5,689 nucleotides of DNA from an uncultured Pseudomonadota bacterium (lineage in GTDB: Bacteria > Pseudomonadota > Gammaproteobacteria > Burkholderiales > Usitatibacteraceae). Shown piece by piece: positions 1 through 5,140 of the stretch (the first letter of the stretch is position 1; every line of letters begins with the position of its first letter). The stretch covers positions 1 through 5,689 of the forward strand of contig CAMPHL010000197.1 in the NCBI GenBank assembly GCA_946885905.1, in the 5' to 3' direction. Position numbers and translations under genes: made by a program. A model generated the notes under the pieces. It worked only from the letters and a program-made list of their open reading frames with translations, had not been told where the DNA came from and searched no databases.

Positions 1-1
1 G

Positions 2-229
2 CCGGAGGGCTATTATGGCATATTCTGCGCCAATATGCATACAGATGACGATGTGTCTGAAGGCTCCGATGCCATTATTGCCTCGGCCAAGGCCCGCGAT
101 GTGCCGGTGATATCGGCTAAACAGCTGCTCACCTGGGTCGATGGCCGGAATTCGTCCGCCTTCGGCGCCATGAGCTGGGATGGCGACAACCTGAACTTTG
201 CCATTACCGCGGGGGTCGGGTCCCGCGGC
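2..229 (+). other. Fragment of a different protein fused in frame (DUF4082 / dimethylformamidase-beta-like C-terminal region)
   Basis: The frame from nt 2 reads PEGYYGIFCANMHTD and continues to DGRNSSAFGAMSWDG. From memory this closely resembles a C-terminal stretch of large secreted proteins annotated as DUF4082 or N,N-dimethylformamidase beta-subunit-like. In these a GYYGxFxxNxHTD segment is followed by an AxARGVPVxSAxQxLTWLDGRN segment and a short beta-rich tail with a GAGANGLQ-type motif. It does not resemble a receptor signal peptide, TonB box or early plug. By hand count, 1-220 is about 59% G+C (1-120 about 54%) against about 68% for 221-420. It also uses ATA and ATT isoleucine codons, which the receptor body hardly uses. 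The likeness ends at about residues 62-67 (VGSRGLQ), exactly where receptor sequence takes over. The family assignment rests on recall, not on a search. Confidence 0.6.
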
Positions 230-2578
230 CTGCAGGGCGGCCGCACCCTGGTCCTGCTGAACGGCAAGCGCCTCAACAGCTTCTCCGGCGAGATCCAGGG
301 CGTGTCGGGGGTGAACCTGTCCACCATCCCGCTCAACGCCATCGAGCGCGTCGAAGTCCTGCTCGACGGCGCCTCCGCGATCTACGGCTCGGACGCGATC
401 GCCGGGGTGATCAACTTCATCATCCGCAAGGATTTCAGGGGCGCCGAGGTCTCCGCGTACTACGGCGCGCCCACGCGCGGCGGCAGCGGCGGCGAGCAGA
501 CCACGCTCAAGGGCGCATTCGGCTTCGGCGACCTTGCCAAGGACCGGTACAACGTCTTCGTCGCCGCCCAGTTCGACAAGCAGGACCCGCTCGAGCAGCG
601 CGCCCGCAACTTCTCGAACACATCGGTGCGGCTGGACCTGGGCCTCATCGGGGTCTCGGGGACCACGTTTCCCGCCTTCGTCACCACGGGCAACATCGGC
701 AACCCGGGCTTCCCGAATTGCGCGCCCTCGACCTACTACCCCGACCTGGGCGAGCGCTGCTTCTACGACCCGGCCGAGCAGGTGGGCGTGCAGTCGATCC
801 CGGACCTGGAAACCAAGAACGTGTACGGGGCGGCCACGATCCAGTTCACGCCGAACCTGCAGGGCTATCTCACCGGCAACTACATGCAGTCGAAGAACAA
901 CTTCGTGATCCAGCCGGTGCCGATCGCGGACGTCTTCGGCGATACCATCACGCTGCCGCCCGGAACCCCGTTCTATCCCACCGCCGCGGCGATCGCCGCG
1001 GGAGTCAACGGCGAGCCGCTCAACGTGCGCTGGCGCGCGGTCGAGAACGGCAACCGCGACACCACGGACACCAACGACCAGTGGCAGGTCGTGGGCGGCC
1101 TCAAGGGCAACTTCGGCGCCTGGGACTGGGACGCTTCGCTCACATACAACGAGGGCACCACGGAGCAGGCGCTGAACGGCGGATTCCCGCTGCGCTCCCT
1201 GATCGTGCCGCTGCTCAACTCCGGGCGGGTCAACATGTTCGGCCCGAATACGCCCGAGATCACCGACGAGGTTCGCGCGACGAACTTCAACGGCAAGGTC
1301 TTCGACGGCAAGGCCACGGCGACCTATCTGGACGCGAAGGTCTCCGGCGAGGTGTTCAACCTGCCCGCGGGGCCCGTCGGCGCCGCTTTCGGGGTGCAGA
1401 TGGGCGGCCAGGAATTCACGCAGACGCCCGCCCCGGTGCTCGCGACCGGCGACCTCTCCGGCTTCGGCGGCAACGTGCTTGCTGTGGACAAGGACCGCGA
1501 CACCTGGGCCGTATTCGCCGAGGTGAACGTGCCGATCGTGAGGAACCTCGAGGCGAACTTCGCCGTGCGGCACGACGACTACAGCGACTTCGGCACGACG
1601 ACCAACCCCAAGGTGGGCCTGCGCTTCACGCCCACGCGCGAGGTGCTGCTGCGGGCTTCCTACGGCACGGGCTTCCTCGCGCCCACGCTCTACCAGCTCT
1701 GGACGCCCAACATCAGCGGCGTGTCCGCGACGGGCCTGTCCGACCCGCTGCGCTGCCCGACGACCAACGATACGCTCGACTGCCTCACGCAGTTCCCGGT
1801 GACCTTCGGCGGCAACGCCAACCTCGATCCCGAGGAGTCGAAGCAGTACACCATCGGCATGGTGTTCGAGCCCCGGCGCGGGACCTCGGTGAGCGTCGAC
1901 TGGTTCGACATGATCCTCGAGAACGTGATCGTGAACGGCATCACGCCGGCGGTGGTGTTGGACGACCTCGCGCAGTACGGCAACCTGGTGACGCGCGCGG
2001 CGCCCGACGCCGCCTTCCCCACCCTGCCGGGGCGGATCATCAACATCGACCAGCGCTACATCAACCTCGGCACGGTGAAGATCCAGGGCGTCGACGTGAA
2101 CCTGCAGCACGCGTTCGAGCCCACGCCCTACGGCCGCTTCCGCGCCCAGGTCTCGGGGACGTACTACCACAAGTACGACGTCGAGCAGAACGACGGCAGC
2201 TTCGCCTCGATCGTCTCGAACACGTTCGGTTCGGCGGTGACGGGCGTGTCGCCGCGCTGGAAGAGCTACCAGTCGGTCACCTGGGACCAAGGGCCGTGGA
2301 GCGTGACCCTGGGCAACTCGTACCAGAGCTCCTATCGCGACTGGAACACCGACCTCGACGGCAACTTCCGGCAGGTGAGTTCGATGTCGCTGTGGGACCT
2401 CTACGTGAACTGGAAGGGCATCAAGAACCTTTCCATTACGCTCGGCGCGAAGAACCTGCTCGACACCAACCCGCCGGCAACGAACCAGCAGAACTCGTTC
2501 CAGGCGGCCTACGACCCCTCGTACTACGACCCGCGCGCGCGCGTGGTGTACATCTCGGCGACCTACGGCTTCAAATAG
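2..2578 (+). CDS. TonB-dependent outer-membrane receptor, N-terminus replaced by foreign sequence (5' partial frame)
   Basis: This is a TonB-dependent receptor: a 22-strand-type outer-membrane barrel with an internal plug, energised by TonB-ExbB-ExbD for uptake of a ligand that I cannot identify. The frame is open to the window's left edge; the first ATG is at 35, and residues below count from it. Plug motifs are clear: GRTLVLLNGKRL (69-80), then NAIERVEVLLDGASAIYGSDAIAGVINFI (101-129). The rest (about 140-847) is barrel, rich in aromatic and Asn/Asp/Gly loops, with two close Cys pairs likely in outer loops (C229/C242 and C574/C583). Its late part has the usual NLDPEESKQYTIG segment, and it ends YGFK. 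A normal receptor has a signal peptide, a TonB box and about 60-100 more plug residues before the RTLVLLNG motif. Here residues 1-62 look unrelated (see separate entry). As written it could not be exported. Family is certain; substrate unknown; the N-terminus is probably a false or rearranged join. Confidence 0.9.
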   Translation, partial: PEGYYGIFCANMHTDDDVSEGSDAIIASAKARDVPVISAKQLLTWVDGRNSSAFGAMSWDGDNLNFAITAGVGSRGLQGGRTLVLLNGKRLNSFSGEIQGVSGVNLSTIPLNAIERVEVLLDGASAIYGSDAIAGVINFIIRKDFRGAEVSAYYGAPTRGGSGGEQTTLKGAFGFGDLAKDRYNVFVAAQFDKQDPLEQRARNFSNTSVRLDLGLIGVSGTTFPAFVTTGNIGNPGFPNCAPSTYYPDLGERCFYDPAEQVGVQSIPDLETKNVYGAATIQFTPNLQGYLTGNYMQSKNNFVIQPVPIADVFGDTITLPPGTPFYPTAAAIAAGVNGEPLNVRWRAVENGNRDTTDTNDQWQVVGGLKGNFGAWDWDASLTYNEGTTEQALNGGFPLRSLIVPLLNSGRVNMFGPNTPEITDEVRATNFNGKVFDGKATATYLDAKVSGEVFNLPAGPVGAAFGVQMGGQEFTQTPAPVLATGDLSGFGGNVLAVDKDRDTWAVFAEVNVPIVRNLEANFAVRHDDYSDFGTTTNPKVGLRFTPTREVLLRASYGTGFLAPTLYQLWTPNISGVSATGLSDPLRCPTTNDTLDCLTQFPVTFGGNANLDPEESKQYTIGMVFEPRRGTSVSVDWFDMILENVIVNGITPAVVLDDLAQYGNLVTRAAPDAAFPTLPGRIINIDQRYINLGTVKIQGVDVNLQHAFEPTPYGRFRAQVSGTYYHKYDVEQNDGSFASIVSNTFGSAVTGVSPRWKSYQSVTWDQGPWSVTLGNSYQSSYRDWNTDLDGNFRQVSSMSLWDLYVNWKGIKNLSITLGAKNLLDTNPPATNQQNSFQAAYDPSYYDPRARVVYISATYGFK

Positions 2579-2599
2579 TCGCCCGCGCAGCAGCAACCA

Positions 2600-2634
2600 G
2601 GCGCCCCGCGGCACGCCGCGGGGCGCCGTCTTTT
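2600..2634 (+). terminator. Intrinsic terminator after the receptor gene
   Basis: A perfect 12-bp G+C-only stem pairs 2600-2611 with 2616-2627 around a 4-nt loop (CACG). It is followed by GTCTTTT at 2628-2634. It begins 21 nt after the receptor stop codon and lies before the acetyltransferase, so it separates the receptor transcript from the thyA-folA cluster. The U-tract is short, but the stem is very strong. Confidence 0.85.
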
Positions 2635-2642
2635 CCGGCGGG

Positions 2643-2648
2643 TAAAAT
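2643..2648 (+). promoter_or_regulatory. Candidate -10 box (TAAAAT) for the acetyltransferase-thyA-folA cluster
   Basis: TAAAAT lies 6 nt before the ATG at 2655, in the arrangement GGGTAAAAT-6 nt-ATG. A start site about 7 nt after the box would fall on or next to the start codon, giving a leaderless or nearly leaderless mRNA. No good Shine-Dalgarno sequence is present; only GGA touches the ATG. No clear -35 hexamer is visible, since that position falls in the terminator stem. The call is inferred from the box and its spacing alone. Confidence 0.45.
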
Positions 2649-2654
2649 CACGGA

Positions 2655-3143
2655 ATGCCGATCCGCCTCGCCGTCGCCTCGGACCTGCCCGCAGTCGTCT
2701 CGATCTACAACGCCTCCATCCCCAGCCGCATGGCCACCGCCGACGTCGAGCCCGTGACCGTGGCCGAGCGCGAGGAATGGTTCCGCGAGTTCGATCCGGC
2801 CCGCCGCCCGCTCTGGGTCCACGAACACGAGGGCGCGATCACCGGATGGCTGGGCCTGCGTTCCTACTACGGCCGCCCGGCCTACCACCGCACCGTCGAA
2901 TCGGCCGTGTACGTCGATCCCGGCCACCGACGTCGCGGCGTCGCCCACGAACTCCTCGACAACGCCGTGCGCGAGGCGCCCTCCCGGGGGGTCGCGAACA
3001 TCCTCGCAATGGTCCTGGTGCACAACCAGCCGAGCGTGACCCTGTTCGAAGTCCATGGCTTCCAGCGTTGGGGCCTGCTGCCCCGCGTGTGCGAGATCGA
3101 CGGCATCGAGCGGGACGTGCTGATCCTCGGCCGCCGGGTGTGA
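2655..3143 (+). CDS. GNAT-family N-acetyltransferase (phosphinothricin acetyltransferase / MnaT-like)
   Basis: The 162-residue product is a cytoplasmic GNAT acetyltransferase that moves an acetyl group from acetyl-CoA to an amine. It opens with the usual [20 protein letters not shown] strand-helix (3-22). Next comes the PAT/YncA-type [22 protein letters not shown] block (80-101). There the acetyl-CoA pyrophosphate loop is R92-R93-R94-G95-V96-A97, and E82 matches the conserved Glu of TVExxVYV in this group. The C-terminal [13 protein letters not shown] (124-136) is the family's Asn-x-x-Ser-x-x-Leu-Phe-x-x-x-Gly-Phe signature. Length is normal for the group. Members act on phosphinothricin, methionine sulfone or sulfoximine, or other small amines; the true substrate cannot be read from the sequence. 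The gene heads a run with thyA and folA (7 nt to thyA), but no link to folate metabolism is evident. Confidence 0.9.
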   Translation: MPIRLAVASDLPAVVSIYNASIPSRMATADVEPVTVAEREEWFREFDPARRPLWVHEHEGAITGWLGLRSYYGRPAYHRTVESAVYVDPGHRRRGVAHELLDNAVREAPSRGVANILAMVLVHNQPSVTLFEVHGFQRWGLLPRVCEIDGIERDVLILGRRV

Positions 3144-3150
3144 GCCCGCG

Positions 3151-3945
3151 ATGAAGACCTACCTCGACCTCCTTCGACACGTCCGGGACCATGGCGCGCG
3201 CAAGGGCGACCGTACGGGAACCGGCACGCTCTCCGTGTTCGGATACCAGATGCGCTTCGACCTGTCCGAGCGCTTCCCGCTGCTCACCACGAAGAAAGTC
3301 CACCTGAAGAGCGTGATCCACGAGTTGCTCTGGTTCCTGCAGGGCGGCACGAATGTGCGCTACCTGCGGGCGAACGGCGTGACGATATGGGACGAGTGGG
3401 CCGGGCCCGACGGCGAGCTGGGACCCATCTACGGCTATCAGTGGCGTTCGTGGCCCGCACCCGACGGCCGCCACATCGACCAGCTTTCGCAGGTGCTCGA
3501 GCAGATCCGCAAGGATCCGGATTCGCGCCGCCTCATCGTCTCGGCCTGGAATGTCGCGGACATCCCGCGCATGGCGCTCGCGCCTTGCCATGCCTTTTTC
3601 CAGTTCTATGTGGCCGAAGGGCGCCTTTCCTGCCAGATGTATCAGCGCAGCGCAGACATCTTCCTTGGCGTGCCTTTCAACATCGCCTCCTATGCGCTGC
3701 TCACGCTGATGATGGCCCAGGTGACGGGACTGCGCCCCGGCGAGCTCGTTCACACCCTGGGGGACGCCCACTTGTACCTCAACCACGTCGAGCAGGCAGG
3801 CGAGCAGCTCGCGCGGGCACCGGGCGAGCTTCCGGTGATGCGATTGAACCCGGCGGTGAAGGACCTTTTCGGCTTCCGCTACGAGGACTTCGCGTTGGAA
3901 GGCTACGACCCTCATCCGCCGATCAAGGCGCCCATCGCGGTCTGA
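3151..3945 (+). CDS. thyA: Thymidylate synthase ThyA
   Basis: ThyA converts dUMP and 5,10-methylene-tetrahydrofolate to dTMP and dihydrofolate in the cytoplasm. The product is 264 residues, the same length as E. coli ThyA, and key residues fall at the same numbers. These are R21 (phosphate loop), E58, the R126-R127 pair, catalytic C146 in [12 protein letters not shown]169, N177 in GVPFNIASY, and H207 and Y209 in the [12 protein letters not shown] motif. The C-terminus ends PIKAPIAV, the usual form. The ATG follows the acetyltransferase stop by 7 nt with only a weak ribosome-binding site, suggesting translational coupling. folA starts 4 nt after its stop. The gene appears complete and functional. 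Confidence 0.98.
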   Translation: MKTYLDLLRHVRDHGARKGDRTGTGTLSVFGYQMRFDLSERFPLLTTKKVHLKSVIHELLWFLQGGTNVRYLRANGVTIWDEWAGPDGELGPIYGYQWRSWPAPDGRHIDQLSQVLEQIRKDPDSRRLIVSAWNVADIPRMALAPCHAFFQFYVAEGRLSCQMYQRSADIFLGVPFNIASYALLTLMMAQVTGLRPGELVHTLGDAHLYLNHVEQAGEQLARAPGELPVMRLNPAVKDLFGFRYEDFALEGYDPHPPIKAPIAV

Positions 3946-3949
3946 AGCG

Positions 3950-4438
3950 ATGATCCGCTCGCTCGTCGTCGCGCGCGCCCGCAATGGCGTCATCGGCCGC
4001 GACAACGCCCTGCCCTGGCGCCTCCCGGCCGACCTCGCCTATTTCAAGCGCGTGACGCTGGGCCACCCCGTGATCATGGGAAGGCGGACCTGGGAGTCGA
4101 TCGGCAAGCCCCTGCCCGGCCGGCACAACATCGTCGTGACGCGCAATCCCGCTTACCATGCCGAAGGCGCCACCGTCGTGGAATCCCTCGATGCGGCCTG
4201 GCGCGCCGCGGGCGATGTCGAAGAGGCCTGCGTGATCGGGGGGACGTCGCTCTTCGCCGAAGCGCTGCCCATCGCCGATCGCATCCATCTCACCGAAGTG
4301 GAAGCCGACGTCGAGGGCGATACCTGGTTTCCGTCCTTCGATCGCAGCCAGTGGACCGAGCGTGAGGTCGCGCGCCAGGCGCGCGACGAGCGGCACGAGT
4401 ACCCTTTCCGCATCATGGTCCTGGAGCGCCGGACCTAG
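3950..4438 (+). CDS. folA: Dihydrofolate reductase FolA
   Basis: FolA reduces dihydrofolate to tetrahydrofolate with NADPH, recycling what ThyA produces; it is the trimethoprim target. The 162-residue protein matches chromosomal type I DHFR. It has NGVIGRDNALPWRLPADLAYFK (12-33) with the catalytic acid D28 and F32 in the folate site. PVIMGRRTWESIGKPLPGRHNIV (40-62) carries the NADPH and folate contacts, including R58. VIGGTSLF (95-102) holds the conserved Gly-Gly, and T115 lies in LTEVEADVEGDTWFP. Numbering runs one ahead of E. coli through this core. The ATG lies 4 nt after the thyA stop, so the two are almost surely translated from one mRNA. No resistance-type change is obvious, and it does not look like a plasmid-borne dfr allele. 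Confidence 0.97.
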   Translation: MIRSLVVARARNGVIGRDNALPWRLPADLAYFKRVTLGHPVIMGRRTWESIGKPLPGRHNIVVTRNPAYHAEGATVVESLDAAWRAAGDVEEACVIGGTSLFAEALPIADRIHLTEVEADVEGDTWFPSFDRSQWTEREVARQARDERHEYPFRIMVLERRT

Positions 4439-4454
4439 CGGACACGGGGCGCGC

Positions 4455-4925
4455 CTATCGGAACGGAAACCGCTCGTTCTCGATCCGGCGCGTGAACTTG
4501 CTCACGACGATCCCGCGAGGATCGAAGTTCACGTAGAAGAAGGCGCGATATCCCCACGCGTCCTGGAAGCGGTACTCCCACGAGACCTCGCGCTGGCGCG
4601 TGAAGTCGGTCGACTCCAGCGGCGGCCCGATGAGCCGCAGGACCTGGTCACGCGTCATCCCCGGTTCTACGCGCTGGAAGTTTTCCTCCACCAGCACCTG
4701 CCGAACGTCGCGGACGATGCCCGCCGGGTCCACCTGGGCGAGGTAGGTCTGGCCGCTGTAGTACCCGTACGAGAAGGCGAGCGTGCGGGAGCCGTCGGGA
4801 TTGGGATATTCGCCGATCTGTGCGCCCAGGCCACCCTGCAGCAGTGCGGCCGCGGGACGGCCGACCAACGAGGCGGGACTCGCGCAGGCGGCGAGGAGGA
4901 AAGCCAGGATCAGCGCGCGGATCAT
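4455..4925 (-). CDS. BamE/SmpA/OmlA-like outer-membrane lipoprotein with two similar halves
   Basis: This is a predicted lipoprotein of 156 residues. I chose the ATG at 4925 because it gives a compact signal peptide (MIRALILAFLLAAC) with lipobox L11-A12-A13-C14. The +2 residue is Ala, not Asp, which favours outer-membrane sorting. An ATG at 4961 would add 12 residues and is possible; longer starts run into the tRNA. The clearest domain is VEPGMTRDQVLRLIGPPLESTDF (86-108), followed by WEYRFQDAWGYRAFFYVNFDPRGIVV. This is the SmpA/OmlA fold of BamE, the accessory subunit of the outer-membrane barrel assembly machine. Residues 19-78 (LVGRPAAALLQGGLG...YVAQVD-type strand...) look like a second, weaker copy. 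It is probably not classical BamE, which is one domain of about 110-120 residues. It is convergent with folA (16 nt between stops), and no clear promoter of its own is visible. Confidence 0.8.
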   Translation of the reverse strand: MIRALILAFLLAACASPASLVGRPAAALLQGGLGAQIGEYPNPDGSRTLAFSYGYYSGQTYLAQVDPAGIVRDVRQVLVEENFQRVEPGMTRDQVLRLIGPPLESTDFTRQREVSWEYRFQDAWGYRAFFYVNFDPRGIVVSKFTRRIENERFPFR

Positions 4926-4966
4926 GCAGCATAGACCGCGGCGCGGCGCCAGGATTCGCATGTGGA

Positions 4967-5001
4967 AACGCCATGGAGCGGGCCCATGGCGTTGGTTTTT
5001 T
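4967..5001 (+). terminator. Hairpin with T6 tract on the + strand, touching the tRNA 3' end
   Basis: A perfect 10-bp stem pairs AACGCCATGG (4967-4976) with CCATGGCGTT (4984-4993) around a 7-nt loop. GG and six Ts follow (4994-5001). Read on the + strand this is a good intrinsic terminator, and its T tract ends on the last base of the tRNA's CCA complement. On the - strand, the direction of the tRNA and lipoprotein genes, the stem is preceded by A6 and followed by only TCC after its own terminal TT. It would be a weak terminator or a processing hairpin there. It may stop + strand transcripts that read through from folA. Confidence 0.6.
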
Positions 5002-5076
5002 GGTAGGGCGTACAAGATTCGAACTTGTGACCAACGGATTAAAAGTCCGCTGCTCTACCAGCTGAGCTAACGCCCC
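5001..5076 (-). tRNA. tRNA-Lys (anticodon TTT), CCA encoded
   Basis: A 76-nt cloverleaf folds without gaps: acceptor 7 bp (GGGGCGT / ACGCCCT), D stem GCTC/GAGC, anticodon stem GCGGA/TCCGT and T stem ACAAG/CTTGT with TTCGAAT loop. The anticodon loop is CTTTTAA, so the anticodon is TTT (UUU), reading AAA and AAG as lysine. The discriminator is A73 and CCA is encoded at 5001-5003. The first acceptor pair is G1-U72, a wobble where E. coli tRNA-Lys has G-C. The 27-43 pair is also G-U. A promoter lies directly upstream. Confidence 0.97.
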
Positions 5077-5088
5077 GGAAAAGCCGAA

Positions 5089-5097
5089 ATTATAGCA
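5089..5097 (-). promoter_or_regulatory. Extended -10 promoter of tRNA-Lys
   Basis: On the - strand TGCTATAAT is a perfect extended -10 element (TGn plus consensus TATAAT at 5094-5089). The expected start is near 5082, about 6 nt before the mature tRNA end at 5076. At 17 nt spacing the -35 region reads GCAGGG, far from TTGACA, so the extended -10 probably carries the activity. The -35 area sits inside an inverted repeat (5099-5122). Confidence 0.7.
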
Positions 5098-5098
5098 T

Positions 5099-5122
5099 CG
5101 GGTGCAACGCGCCCTGCACCCG
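5099..5122. repeat. 8-bp inverted repeat between the YeeE-family gene and the tRNA
   Basis: CGGGTGCA (5099-5106) pairs perfectly with TGCACCCG (5115-5122) around an 8-nt loop. It lies 17 nt past the stop of the YeeE-family gene and spans the -35 region of the tRNA promoter. No T tract follows on the - strand, so it is a poor intrinsic terminator. It could be an RNA 3'-end structure for the transporter mRNA, or a protein site at the tRNA promoter. Function is unknown. Confidence 0.4.
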
Positions 5123-5126
5123 GCGC

Positions 5127-5140
5127 AGGCTCCGGAGCCT
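5127..5140. repeat. 14-nt perfect palindrome at the transporter stop codon
   Basis: AGGCTCCGGAGCCT is a perfect palindrome with no loop, overlapping the last base of the YeeE-family stop codon (TGA, 5142-5140). A palindrome of this length in G+C-rich DNA may arise by chance. Together with the inverted repeat at 5099-5122 it gives the transporter mRNA two adjacent structured elements but no U tract. Confidence 0.3.

Noticed and set aside
718..2757. Long + strand open frame of 679 codons overlapping the receptor
   Set aside because: Its product is rich in Arg, Ala, Gly and Pro with no domain pattern, as expected from an out-of-frame reading of G+C-rich coding DNA. The receptor frame has clear family motifs across the same span.
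2839..4005. Minus-strand open frame of 388 codons opposite the acetyltransferase and thyA
   Set aside because: It lies antisense to two well-conserved genes, and its product is Arg-rich with no recognisable motif. It is a shadow of their codon bias.
3950..4438. folA as an acquired trimethoprim-resistance dfr gene
   Set aside because: It sits directly after thyA with matching G+C, matches chromosomal DHFR in length and numbering, and has no integron, attC or insertion sequence nearby.
4926..5015. Longer N-terminus for the lipoprotein, starting inside the tRNA
   Set aside because: That start lies within the tRNA-Lys gene and would put 30 residues before a complete signal peptide with a lipobox. 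The ATG at 4925 fits the signal peptide length.
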